64,000 bases of DNA from NCBI RefSeq assembly GCF_900461105.1, contig NZ_UFWZ01000001.1:1550001-1614000 (forward strand), read 5' to 3'. Position numbers and translations under genes: made by a program. Below are positions 46,135 through 55,083 of the stretch, piece after piece; position 1 is the first letter of the stretch, and each line of letters begins with the position of its first letter. The notes beneath the pieces were generated by a model that ran no database searches, was not told where the DNA came from, and was given only the letters and a program-made list of their open reading frames with translations. This DNA comes from Clostridium putrefaciens (GTDB lineage: Bacteria > Bacillota > Clostridia > Clostridiales > Clostridiaceae).

Positions 46135-47853
46135 TTATATCTTCTTTCTAATTGGCTTTTTTAACTCTAATAATCTATCCAAAAGCTCTAATGACAACAC
46201 TTCTTTAAATTGAACTATACTTTTATATACTGAGATATTACTTGAATGAATAATATACTCAAGTAATTTAATATTTTTTTGATTTAAGTTTTCTTCCTTC
46301 CCTATTCCATACAAGCATAGCAATAATAGTTTTTCATCTTTTGTCTTCTCAATGATTTCCTTTGCCATTCTTATAAAATTTTCATCTTCCCTATAATCAA
46401 TTAACTTATCTATTCTCTTATGATCATCCTCAATTAATACCTCCTCTACTTTAAGTCTCCAATCACTAGAGTCATTCTCCAACATATCCTTTAGTATCTC
46501 TTTTAAATTTTCATCTGTCATATTCTTCTTGTATTCTATAGTCTTATTATTTATATCTTCTACAAGTTCGCTTGGTAAATATTTATTAATATTATTCTTT
46601 TCCTTGCTCAAATTTAAAATCTGTGTATTTGGCATTACTTCTCTTATTTCATTCTCCGAGACTTTTATTAAAGAAGCTAAGATATTTCCATTTTCATAAT
46701 CTGAAAAATACTCATATCCTCCATTTCTTATCTTTTCTAAAATATCCTTATTATTATCTTTCCATTCTAAATCTTTTTTAAAACTATTCAATATAGTCTT
46801 CCATATCTTTAAATATAACTCTATAATTTCTTTTTTCACTTTATATAGTTCCCATACTTTAGTACTTCTTAGAGGTGTTACTCTTAGAATATTTAACTCA
46901 TCTTTGTTAAATTCTCTCTCTAACCTAAGGCTTCCATCTTTATCCCACCACTCTATTGGTAATCCAGTTTTTGTTAAATTGAAATATTTAAGTGTTTCAC
47001 TATTTGGAAATGATATATTTTCTTCTAATTCTTTAGCCTTATTAAATACTTTATCTTTTAGTTTATTCCCTAAATGTTCTTCCAACATTCTATAAGAAGA
47101 CTCTTGATTATGATAACTATAATTTCCACTATAAGTTTTGGTTACATGACCTTCTGATATACAATAAATTGTATAAAAAATATTATTATAATATCCATTA
47201 TCTATTTCTATTCTTCTTGCTTCCTTATTTAGAGAACTGCTATCACTTTTCAATTCCTTATCTATAAAGTTGCACAGGTTTTCATATAGATTTAGAGTTT
47301 CTTCCTTTACTTGATATACTTTCATTATACTTCTGTCGTAATATATATTTAGTTTTTTAATCCAATTGCCTTTAAATATATTACCAGATTCATTTTCCTT
47401 AATTATCTTACTAGGCTCTATTTTAGATATTTCAATTATTTCTAGTTCATCTGCATCTTCTTTTTCACTTGTTTTAACTTTTTCATCTTTTATCTTTATC
47501 CTATCCTTTTCCCCATAACTTACACTTTCCAATTCTTCTATGCTTATATCCTTTTTAGTTTTAATATTTGTAATTTTCTCTTTCAATAAAACTAAACCGC
47601 TAAATATATAAACCATTCCCTCTATAATAGATATAAACATTAAAATAACTGCTAGGTTACCTGCACCAAATTCTAGAGAACCTATGGATATCATGAAAAA
47701 AATAATTCCTGTCAGTTTTCTTTTCAAATAAAATCTATGCACTCCAAACATTCCTAAAACAATTGATAATACTCCTGCTATAAAAGGTTTTTTATCAATT
47801 TCCTTAAATTCCATTGTGCTTATAAAATAACTTGTTCTTCTGTTACATTTCAT
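46135..47853 (-). CDS. Membrane protein with N-terminal TM2 domain, first gene of the ATPase-helicase cassette
   Basis: 572 residues. About 15-90 is a TM2 domain: two membrane helices around GMFGVHRFYLKRKLTGIIFF. A charged linker to about 155 is followed by a large soluble region (NIYYDRSIMKVYQVKEETLN; LPIEWWDKDGSLRLEREFN) and a helical C-terminus that I do not recognise. In related cassettes this position is held by a TerB_N protein, but I cannot see TerB_N motifs. It would tether the system to the membrane. The start has GAGGAGG upstream. It is the first gene of the operon. Confidence 0.75.
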   Translation of the reverse strand: MKCNRRTSYFISTMEFKEIDKKPFIAGVLSIVLGMFGVHRFYLKRKLTGIIFFMISIGSLEFGAGNLAVILMFISIIEGMVYIFSGLVLLKEKITNIKTKKDISIEELESVSYGEKDRIKIKDEKVKTSEKEDADELEIIEISKIEPSKIIKENESGNIFKGNWIKKLNIYYDRSIMKVYQVKEETLNLYENLCNFIDKELKSDSSSLNKEARRIEIDNGYYNNIFYTIYCISEGHVTKTYSGNYSYHNQESSYRMLEEHLGNKLKDKVFNKAKELEENISFPNSETLKYFNLTKTGLPIEWWDKDGSLRLEREFNKDELNILRVTPLRSTKVWELYKVKKEIIELYLKIWKTILNSFKKDLEWKDNNKDILEKIRNGGYEYFSDYENGNILASLIKVSENEIREVMPNTQILNLSKEKNNINKYLPSELVEDINNKTIEYKKNMTDENLKEILKDMLENDSSDWRLKVEEVLIEDDHKRIDKLIDYREDENFIRMAKEIIEKTKDEKLLLLCLYGIGKEENLNQKNIKLLEYIIHSSNISVYKSIVQFKEVLSLELLDRLLELKKPIRKKI

Positions 47854-48392
47854 AAATTATATGAACCTCCTCAAAAAATGGCCTCTTAATATCTATAACT
47901 CTTTCCTATTAAATTACAGCTATTTTAGATAACAACTCTTAGCCTTTCAATCTTTTCCACTTACGAATCTTACCTCAAAATGTCTTAAAAGGAGCTATAC
48001 TATTAATATAAATTGATCTAGTGATAGGCCAAATTGCTTTATCTCCTGTCAACTTTCTATATCCTTACTTAAATGAGCTATTCTCACTCTTCTGCCTACT
48101 AAAATTATACTCTACCGTATACATCCAATGCAACTTTTAATCCCAAAACTACCTTCATAATGTAACAATACTAGTTACGCCATCATCGTACCCTCCCATT
48201 TCTAACAACCATTTTGGGAGTTTTACTTCTCTTTATTAAACTATATTACTATCTTTTATGGTAGAATAATTGAGTATGATATTATTAATATAAGTCTTTA
48301 TTTGTATAATAAAATTTCATTCAAAATACATTATTCCACTTATAGATGGTAAAATTAAATAAGTAGAATAAAGTTAGGAGTGTGAATACAAC
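47854..48392. other. Intergenic region with a solitary ISLre2 terminus
   Basis: No gene seen in about 540 bases. It should hold the promoter of the minus-strand cassette (right of 47853). At 48093-48116 it contains a copy of the ISLre2 terminus (TCTGCCTACTAAAATTATAC and onward) in the same orientation as at 285-308, without a transposase beside it: a scar of a lost element. The stretch 48200-48390 precedes the plus-strand DUF1703-type fragment. Confidence 0.5.
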
Positions 48393-48563
48393 ATGAAGAG
48401 AATACCCTATGGTATTTCTAATTTTGAAGTTTTAAGGGAAAAGGATTATCTATATGTGGATAAAACATCCTATATAGAAATTTTAGATAACTATGCCCCT
48501 TATCAATTCTTCATAAGACCAAGAAGATTTGGCAAAAAAGATATTTATACTGTAGAGATATAA
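48393..48563 (+). pseudogene. AAA-ATPase/DUF1703-type protein, N-terminal 56 codons only
   Basis: The sequence KRIPYGISNFEVLREKDYLY, then VDKTSYIE and FIRPRRFGKK, is the standard start of the AAA-ATPase-like proteins that end in a PD-(D/E)XK nuclease domain (DUF1703). It stops right at the P-loop (RRFGK), where an ISLre2 fragment begins and the frame runs into a TAA. The start has AGGAG upstream. The rest of the gene is missing. Confidence 0.75.
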
Positions 48564-48671
48564 CTGTAAAAACATTATACCTAATGACGTTATAGCTATT
48601 ATAATTGGTAAAATATCTTTATCCGCTTCCGCTATTAATAAAATAGTTGCCCACTTTTACTTGACTCAAAC
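48564..48671 (+). mobile_element. ISLre2 3'-end fragment
   Basis: The last bases of an ISLre2-type element in plus orientation. A piece resembling the transposase C-terminus (TTTATCCGCTTCCGC, also at 54115-54129 in reverse) runs into the terminal repeat at 48637-48670. That terminus, 34 bp long, recurs inverted at 53880-53913. The fragment truncates the DUF1703-type gene. Confidence 0.55.
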
Positions 48672-48747
48672 TTCTAAGTTCATAAAGTAGATTTCATTAG
48701 CCTTCTGTGATATAATTTTATTACTACTATAAAAGGAGTTGTTACTA

Positions 48748-49122
48748 ATGGAAAATAAAATTTATGATTTACTTGAAAAAATGTACGCAGACTTTAATGA
48801 GCGTTTTATAGGCTTAGAAAAAACTACTTCTGAAATAAAATCTCAAGTAAATAATAACTCCTTAATACTTGAAAAAATCCAAACTGATATTAAAACTCTT
48901 GCAGAAGTTCAATCATCTTTTTCAGAACAACTTGACAGAGCTAAAGATAAAGATGGTAAAACTCTAGGTGAAAGACTAGATGTTATTGAACTTGCTATCA
49001 CTAATACTTCAAAATCTATAAATGATGTTATAGATGCTATTGATGTTATTAAAGACACTACTGGATCTCATGAAATGGATATTAAAATTCTTAAAAGAAT
49101 TAGAGCTAACCATTCTTTGTAA
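48748..49122 (+). CDS. Small coiled-coil protein of unknown function
   Basis: 124 residues starting at the ATG at 48748 with AAAGGAG 11 nt upstream. It is almost all helical, with heptad-like spacing (LYDLLEKMYADFNERF-type start; EIKSQVNNNSLILEKIQTDI; ERLDVIELAITNTSKSIND). Similar short coiled-coil proteins are common in clostridial genomes without a known role. There is no membrane segment or signal peptide. It is a single gene with a terminator at 49122-49147. Confidence 0.75.
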   Translation: MENKIYDLLEKMYADFNERFIGLEKTTSEIKSQVNNNSLILEKIQTDIKTLAEVQSSFSEQLDRAKDKDGKTLGERLDVIELAITNTSKSINDVIDAIDVIKDTTGSHEMDIKILKRIRANHSL

Positions 49123-49147
49123 GACACTTAAATAGGTGTCTTTTTTA
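49122..49147 (+). terminator. Terminator of the coiled-coil gene
   Basis: AAGACAC pairs with GTGTCTT across a short loop and is followed by T6, directly at the stop codon. Confidence 0.85.
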
Positions 49148-49306
49148 TTTACCAGAAACCACTTCACTTTCTCACCTTTTCAAGTAGTTGTAATAGAATA
49201 AAACGCTGGATACTAAATCAGCTAAAATAACAGCTATGGATATAATTTACCACCATAGTTCATGTATAAATCATATCTTCTTCATCTTAAGTATAAATAA
49301 ATAAAT

Positions 49307-49338
49307 AAAAAGGTGAAGACTTTAATTCTCCACCTTTT
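49307..49338 (-). terminator. Terminator of the fic gene
   Basis: AAAAGGTG-A-AGA pairs with TCT-C-CACCTTTT. A very similar hairpin occurs at 59755-59787, so the sequence may be a mobile or duplicated terminator. Confidence 0.75.
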
Positions 49339-49395
49339 AATTCATATGAATCCATCTCTTTTATTTTATAAGCATCTTAAAAACACATCTAATTG

Positions 49396-50118
49396 TTATA
49401 TATATTTTAAATATATATCCAAGGTTTTATCTAATTCCTCAATGACTAAAGTAATAAAATCTTTACTATTATTCGTAGTATGTGCCTTATCTAATGCACT
49501 ATAATATTTTAGTCTATTTTCTGCTTTGATTATTATAGGTGGATAACCATTTTTCATAAGTTCTAAATTCAAGAGTAATCTTGAAGTTCTTCCATTTCCA
49601 TCAATAAACGGATGTATTCCAACAAAAATTATATGTAGCATAGCTGCCTTTTCTACAGGATGCATTTCTATACGATCATTATACCATTTAATTAAATTTT
49701 CCATTTGTTCTTTAATTAAAAAAGACTCTGGTGGAGTATGCTTTGCCCCTGAAATTATAACTTGTTGATCTCTATAATTTCCTGCATAATTATCATCAAT
49801 TCCTTTTAATATAAGTCTATGAATATTTTTCATTTGCCATTCTGTAAGTGGCTCTTGATTCTTAACTATTTCTTCTACATATAAAATTGCATCTCTATGA
49901 TTTATAACTTCTAAATGCTCTTTTAAAGTTTTTCCCCCTACAGTTATTCCCTCTAAAACCACTTTAGTTTCTAATATGGTTAATGTATTTCCTTCAATTG
50001 CATTAGAATTGTATGTCCACTCTAAAAGCAAGTTTTCTCTTATGCTTTTTAAGGTGTACGCTGGAAGAGGCCTTTTATTATCCAACAACTTCTTTTTTCT
50101 ATCTATTTCTCTAAACAT
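49396..50118 (-). CDS. Fic-family AMP-transferase-like protein (class II)
   Basis: 240 residues. The Fic core motif HPFIDGNGRTSRLL is at about 171-184, complete for the catalytic His. The inhibitory helix motif SNAIEGN (S/TxxxE/N type) is near residue 35, before the Fic domain, so this is a class II, self-inhibited Fic protein. It would transfer AMP or another nucleotide to a target protein. Its target is unknown. The start at the ATG at 50118 has AAGGGGGA upstream. It stands alone, next to defence-like genes. Confidence 0.92.
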   Translation of the reverse strand: MFREIDRKKKLLDNKRPLPAYTLKSIRENLLLEWTYNSNAIEGNTLTILETKVVLEGITVGGKTLKEHLEVINHRDAILYVEEIVKNQEPLTEWQMKNIHRLILKGIDDNYAGNYRDQQVIISGAKHTPPESFLIKEQMENLIKWYNDRIEMHPVEKAAMLHIIFVGIHPFIDGNGRTSRLLLNLELMKNGYPPIIIKAENRLKYYSALDKAHTTNNSKDFITLVIEELDKTLDIYLKYI

Positions 50119-50214
50119 AAAATCCCCCTTCAAATTTAATTGTCTATAGAAATTGTATAGCAGTTAACTGCAAATTACCATACAATTTTATTTTTATTAT
50201 TTTATTCACTTTTA

Positions 50215-50863
50215 ATATTAATAGCCATATCAATGCATAAAAAAGACCAGCTTAGGAATTCTCTCCATGAGCTGGCCTAAATTTAGGTCTTTTCTAAAAT
50301 TACTTTATTGACTGTATAATACTATCAGCAAGATCATTCATTGAATCTATGTCATGTTCTTTCATTGTGGAGTTAATTGACATCTCATTATCTAAAATAG
50401 TCATTTCTTTCATCCCATCTAAATGTTCACGCATAAGCTTTCCAGATTTAGGTGCCCATGAGCCATTTTCTATGATAGCTACGTTACGTTTTTGAAGATT
50501 TAATGCCTTCATATCCATTATATAATCTAGCATTGGTGGATAAATATTTAAGTTGTAGGTTACAGATGCAAGAACCAAGTTGCTATATTTGAATGTATCA
50601 GAAATCAAATATGAAACATGAGTTTTTGAAACATCATACATAACAACATTAGTCATTCCTTTTTCTACAAGCCTTGTTGCTAAGTTATAAGCTGCAGATT
50701 CTGTATTACCATACATTGTTCCATAAACTATCATTCCACCTTTTTCCTCTGGTTCATAAAGGCTCCATTTGTTATATTTATCAAGCAAATATTCTAAATC
50801 GTCACGCCACACAGGACCATGTAATGGGCATATAATCTTAATGTCAAGACTACTAGCCTTCTT
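50215..50863. repeat. Direct repeat B: duplicated 3' part of fprA with terminator
   Basis: The counterpart of 38850-39501. It ends abruptly at 50863, where the IS4-type element starts. Together the two repeats bracket the acyl-CoA dehydrogenase gene, the ATPase-helicase cassette and the Fic gene. Confidence 0.9.
50300..50863 (-). pseudogene. fprA: Flavodiiron protein FprA, C-terminal fragment (duplicate)
   Basis: An open frame for the last ~188 residues of FprA: the end of the lactamase-like domain (IKIICPLHGPVWRDDLEYLL) and the whole flavodoxin domain (MIVYGTMYGNTESAAYNLA). It differs from the full gene by few residues (for example VMIVYG becomes GMIVYG). The N-terminal di-iron domain is missing, cut by the IS4-type element at 50864. 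It has its own copy of the terminator. It could make a flavodoxin-like protein only if translated from an internal start. Confidence 0.9.
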
Positions 50864-52400
50864 TCAGAGATTTCGCATTAAAATCCCAGTGAAAATTTTA
50901 CTCTTACTATAATTGTCACCTATTACATTCATTAAGATATATGGGAATGCAACAGGCAGATAGGTCGCAAAATGGCTATAAATTCCCCCTCCCCAAAGTA
51001 TCTTCAAAATTAATTTGCAATTATTAAACTAGTTAAGTAGTATCGAAGATAGGATTTATCAAATCTTGTACTAATAGCATCTCATCCCTTAAATCCTCAA
51101 TTATATTTATCTGCAACATCCTTTTTCTTCTAAACCCTCTAATGCACCGAAAAAAATATAATTGCATTAAGTTAAAGGCTATTACTATAAACATAAGCAC
51201 TGTTTCTACGCCTGTTGGACTATGAAGAAAGCAATGATCTAAATGCCACTCCGTTTTTAACTGATGAAACGCATTATTTTCAATATCCCATCTTTTATGC
51301 ATTATCTTCCACAAAGTTTCTACTGAAGTAAATTTGTATGTAGTTATAATCCATGATTCTTTGATTTCTACTTTATCTTTTTTATGTACTTCTTCTATAA
51401 ACTTTATAAATCTTACTTTTATCTCTGAATTAGACATTTCAAAATTATCTTCATCCCAGGCTTTTATTTTTATATAGTTGTTACTTTTTCTATTCACAAC
51501 CCACTTTTTATTTGGCTCCCTGCACTTGAATAAAGCTAATGCATCTTTGACAATATGAAGTCTTTCATCTTTAACTCGTACTACTGCATTCATTCCAATT
51601 GATAGCACTTCTTTAATCCAAGTGGATTTACAATATAGAGCGTCAGCGACTATGATATCTGCAAAATGATGAAATTCTTTATATAGCCTATTGATTAGGC
51701 GTTTCCCTCCGGTAGTTTCACCTTCATCCTTATTTGATCCATCTGTTTTAGGTTCAAGCATTTCCTGTCCTAAAATAAGGTTCGGATCAGAGCCTACAGT
51801 TGAACATACTACTGACCTGTGAAAATAATGAGTAACTCCACCATTGTGAACTCGGCTAAGACATTTATCACAACACTTTTTGGTGCTTTCAAATAATTCT
51901 ACACCATCTATTGCTACTACCTTTAAACCATCCATAGTACCAGTTCTAAAGACTCTATTTTTTACCGCAGTTTTTATTATTTGATTGTGCATATTATTTA
52001 AACCTTCTAAGTCAAAGTCGCTTAATGAGCGCCTAACGGTATCAATACGTGGCACTTTAGTTTTCTTAGGTAGCAACTTTTTAAATTTATTTTTTTCAAG
52101 TAAGTGTTCTAATCTATTGAAACTTCTTATTTGAAGTATAAACCCAAATAATACCACAAAGGAGATTGTTGAAACTTTTGCAGAAAATTTTATTCTTTTA
52201 TCCTTTAAGGTATTGATTTTTTTGCCTATATGATATACCTTATTAATATAGGTGAGCATTTGTTTTAAATAATTTGTGTTCATTTTATCAGCATCCTTTT
52301 ATTTTAAGTTTCTAGTTAAAACTATTATAAAAAGGATGCTTTTATTATGCAAGTTTTTCCCTTATAAATTCCAGCAAAAATCGGAATGAACACATTTCTT
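50864..52400 (-). mobile_element. IS4-type insertion sequence
   Basis: The left edge is defined by the break in the fprA duplicate at 50863/50864. The right edge is put at about 52400, where CATTCCGATTTTTGCTGGAA (read inwards) partly mirrors CATTAAAATCCCAGTGAAAA at the left. The inverted repeats are weak, so the ends are approximate. It contains one intact transposase gene. Confidence 0.65.
51033..52283 (-). CDS. IS4-family transposase
   Basis: 416 residues. The DDE pattern is visible: Asp in VVAIDGVELFES, Asp in IIVADALYCKS, and Glu in KRWDIENNAFHQLKTEWHLD, which is the Y/R-E-K signature of the IS4 clan. Four cysteines at CCDKCLSRVH may bind metal. No frameshift is seen, so it may be active. 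It lies inside the element that truncates the fprA duplicate. Confidence 0.9.
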   Translation of the reverse strand: MNTNYLKQMLTYINKVYHIGKKINTLKDKRIKFSAKVSTISFVVLFGFILQIRSFNRLEHLLEKNKFKKLLPKKTKVPRIDTVRRSLSDFDLEGLNNMHNQIIKTAVKNRVFRTGTMDGLKVVAIDGVELFESTKKCCDKCLSRVHNGGVTHYFHRSVVCSTVGSDPNLILGQEMLEPKTDGSNKDEGETTGGKRLINRLYKEFHHFADIIVADALYCKSTWIKEVLSIGMNAVVRVKDERLHIVKDALALFKCREPNKKWVVNRKSNNYIKIKAWDEDNFEMSNSEIKVRFIKFIEEVHKKDKVEIKESWIITTYKFTSVETLWKIMHKRWDIENNAFHQLKTEWHLDHCFLHSPTGVETVLMFIVIAFNLMQLYFFRCIRGFRRKRMLQINIIEDLRDEMLLVQDLINPIFDTT

Positions 52401-52434
52401 AATAACTACTCATAAAACATTATAAATCAACGGG

Positions 52435-52581
52435 CTATCGCCCTAAAAAATTTTCAAGTGCTAAACTTCTGGTTGATTTTGAAATACCATGTTTTCTTGA
52501 AACTAATGAAACATTCCCAACTTCCTTTACCTCATTTATTATTGATTCTTTCAATTCTTTTGTATAACTTCTACCTCTCAT
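52435..52581 (-). pseudogene. IS3-type transposase OrfA, N-terminal remnant
   Basis: 48 codons: RGRSYTKELKESIINEVKEV, then SLVSRKHGISKSTR, an HTH_Tnp_1 pattern, ending early at a TAG. The start has GGAGGTAACTT upstream. The C-terminal half of OrfA and OrfB are missing here. A decayed IS3 OrfB is at 61919-62430, but nothing links the two. Confidence 0.6.
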
Positions 52582-52688
52582 AAGTTACCTCCAATCACTT
52601 TTTATATCATATAATTTGTAAGTAATTGTCTAAGTATGCTTGGCGGCTTAAGAGAATAGAACCAAATTCTTAGGGATCTCACTTCAAC

Positions 52689-53159
52689 TCAGATATACTT
52701 TATTATATCTATTACAGGGGAAGGAAGATACTCTGATACATCTTTACCATACTTGTGAAGCTCCATTACTAAAGTAGAACTTATATAATCTAAATTACCT
52801 GATCTAATATATATAGTTTTCATTCCCAACATTTCATTTATTTTAGCTAAGCTCTCTTCATGCTGATAATCAAATCCACTTCTAATTCCTCTAATAAGAT
52901 AATCAGCATTCTCCTTATAAGCTAAATCGACAACCAAGCCTTCACACTTAGTAACAACTACTTTTTCTGAAAGATACATTCTCTTAAAAGTAGTTTGCAT
53001 TGCTTCTAACATTCTTTGAGAATCAGTTCTTCGCCTTTTATCTGGATTATCTCCAATCGCAACTATTATTTTATCAAAAATACATATAGCTTCTTTCACT
53101 ATATGAAGATGGCCATTTGTGAATGGATCAAAAGACCCCGAGTATATCGCTATTTTCAT
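52689..53159 (-). CDS. coaD: Phosphopantetheine adenylyltransferase-like protein (CoaD family)
   Basis: 156 residues, the normal CoaD length. YSGSFDPFTNGHLHIVKEA (nucleotide-binding HxGH-type motif, here NGHLHI), RGIRSGFDYQHEESLAKIN and YISSTLVMELHKYGKDVSEYL are all present. CoaD adds AMP to 4'-phosphopantetheine in CoA synthesis. Some positions differ from the most conserved CoaD (ISST instead of ISSS, many lysines), so it may be an extra paralogue. It lies between IS relics, not in a CoA operon. AAGGAAGGA precedes the start. Confidence 0.88.
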   Translation of the reverse strand: MKIAIYSGSFDPFTNGHLHIVKEAICIFDKIIVAIGDNPDKRRRTDSQRMLEAMQTTFKRMYLSEKVVVTKCEGLVVDLAYKENADYLIRGIRSGFDYQHEESLAKINEMLGMKTIYIRSGNLDYISSTLVMELHKYGKDVSEYLPSPVIDIIKYI

Positions 53160-53379
53160 ACAATATTCCTTCCTTAATTATCTATTATTTGATCTGGCTA
53201 TAAAGTCATATAATATCTTTTTAATATTTATATGTAATTATACCAGTTTTACTAAGTTGTAATTTGTATTATATCAACATCTTTTATATAAAATCCTTTA
53301 TAATATAGATTACAATATAAAATGTCCAAGATTTAGAGAAAAATATAATGTTAAGCTAGTATATATTTTTTCATGGACA

Positions 53380-53879
53380 TATTAAACCAAATACCACTTA
53401 AAATCTTTCTTGGATAATTATTGATCCAGTTCTGTATGTTCATAATCTTCTTCGCAAAAAACATTGAAATATCTACACCCTTTGGAATAAACCTTCTTAT
53501 AATCTTATTTATATTTTCATTTACGCCTCATTTCCAGGAGCTATAGGGATGGGCATAATACACTTTTATTCTCTTTCCCTTGTTTCTTGCAGAATTTTCA
53601 ATGCCATGAAAATCAAGGTTTTCTCAACCATTAATCGTATGTTATTATTTTAAATATTTAGTAAAATGACTTTTCCATTTTACGTTCTAGTTTATCCAGT
53701 ATATGGACAACTGCTGCCTGTGATTTGGAAAATAAGCTCCCTACGAAGCACTCTTTTACTTAAGACCAGTAACACAGTCTTTGTACCACGCTTTCCTACT
53801 ACAGTATCCATCTCCCAGTGCCCTACTTCTTTTGGTCTTTCAGATATGCTTATTTATTTTATATTGTTATATACCTGCG
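53380..53879 (-). pseudogene. IS30-family transposase relic (different from the two intact copies)
   Basis: Reading the minus strand in shifting frames gives VGHWEMDTVVGKRGTKTVLL, then AAVVHILDKLERKMEKSFY, NENINKIIRRFIPKGVDI and IQNWINNYPRKILSG, the C-terminal two-thirds of an IS30 transposase. Stops and frameshifts break it, and it ends at 53879 where an ISLre2 terminus begins. It is only distantly similar to the copies at 17264 and 26115. Confidence 0.75.
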
Positions 53880-53880
53880 T

Positions 53881-54854
53881 TTGAGTCAAGTAAAAGTGGG
53901 CAACTATTTTATTTAACCTATTATCCATTATTTTACATGGGGTATTTATAATTTACCCTACCCATTTTTATTCTTAATTGTAACTAAAACTTCCAAATCC
54001 TTTTAATCCACAAAGTTTTTGTATTACTTTTCTTCCCAAGGTAACCGCGGCTCCACTATAAGGAATAGGCGCGGTATGTATCTTATATTCTTTAGATTTC
54101 GTACCCTTTTTATTAACCGCGGAAGCGGATAAAGGTATTTCACGAATTACAGTATCTATAACGCCCTTCGGGTGCCGTAGGCATAGTTATATTGTCTCTT
54201 AATTTATATGGAACTAGCCCTCTTTATTATGCACAAAATAGTCATATAGCTCTGTAAGCTTTTTAAAAACAACCTCATCTTTATTATTTTCTATCATCAT
54301 GTTAACAATTACTTCTAATCCTTCATCAACTTTACCTTGCCTAAATAATTTCAATAAGACTTTCTGTTCTTTTTTATCACTTACTTTTCTAATAAATGCT
54401 TGGCTTATATGAAATGGAGCCAACTCAAAGTGTATGTCTTGATCTTCACAACTTGCTTTTATCCACTTTGCACCATTTTCAAGTTCAAACTGATAGATAC
54501 GTCTTGAATATTCAACATCCCATATAATCGTTCTTAAACAAGTCTTTTTAAGTCCCTTATTTCTATATACTTTAATATCTCTTTCTTTAAGTAGCTTTTC
54601 ATCTAAAGTTTCCAACACATTTTTAAAACACTGCAGTCTTCATCACAAACCATCTTATAAATTTTTTCTCTATCTCCTTGAAAGTTAAGCCGTTTTCATT
54701 TAAACTAACATTATACATAAATTAGGCTCCATTCAGTTTTGTGTTTGCAACTTAATTATAATGGATAATTTATGTACTTGGAACATGCTTTTCCATCTCC
54801 TTTTATTTATATAGTTTTTTATACCAATTCTGCCTATTAAAATTATACTCTAAC
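53881..54854 (-). mobile_element. ISLre2-family element, internally deleted
   Basis: Both ends are seen: 53880-53913 and 54831-54854 (read inwards they share about 16 of 24 bases). The transposase starts at about 54716 like that at 174, has small indels near 54620-54660, then joins residues ~60 to the C-terminal region at about 54480 (KWIKASCEDQDIHFELAPF) with the middle missing. A 1-nt slip at about 54216 precedes LVPYKLRDNITMPTAPEG, and the last piece (SAAVTLG-like, ending CGLKGFGSFSYN) stops at about 53979. It is dead and inserted next to an IS30 relic. Confidence 0.8.
54214..54618 (-). pseudogene. ISLre2 transposase, longest open piece of the deleted copy
   Basis: 134 codons joining the N-terminal part (LLKERDIKVYRNKGLKKTCL, VEYSRRIYQFELENG) to a C-terminal part (HISQAFIRKVSDKKEQKVLL) across an internal deletion. 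It ends at a stop caused by a 1-nt loss; the normal frame resumes directly after. No activity is expected. Confidence 0.8.
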
Positions 54855-55083
54855 CTTCAATTAGGTCCGATTTCATTTTTAATATGAAAATTCGATTAAA
54901 AAAAAGCACTTCATTAAATTTTATTTTAATGAAATTCTTTTACCTGGTAATTCACTATGCCTCAAAGGTGAGAGGGAGACTAAGTTTCCATCTTGCTATT
55001 TGCCATTGCTAATATTTCTGTTTAAGCTCAGTTTTCCATTTTATTCTACCCTGGGTTCCTTGTGAGGACATGCTTTACTGGAC
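54855..55083. other. Junction between IS relics and the peptide-synthetase fragment
   Basis: No gene recognised. It has a weak hairpin at about 54905-54940 and a somewhat less AT-rich stretch at 54960-55080 that differs in base composition from its surroundings. This foreign stretch abuts the point where the synthetase loses its carrier domain, so it is likely part of an unrecognised element. Confidence 0.4.

Noticed and set aside
42336-47853. A complete BREX system
   Set aside because: Only the BrxD-like ATPase and a helicase are present. No PglX methylase, PglZ, BrxC or BrxA/B is found.
54960-55080. A riboswitch or group II intron end beside the synthetase
   Set aside because: The base composition differs from the surroundings, but no recognisable conserved core, domain V or aptamer motif was found.
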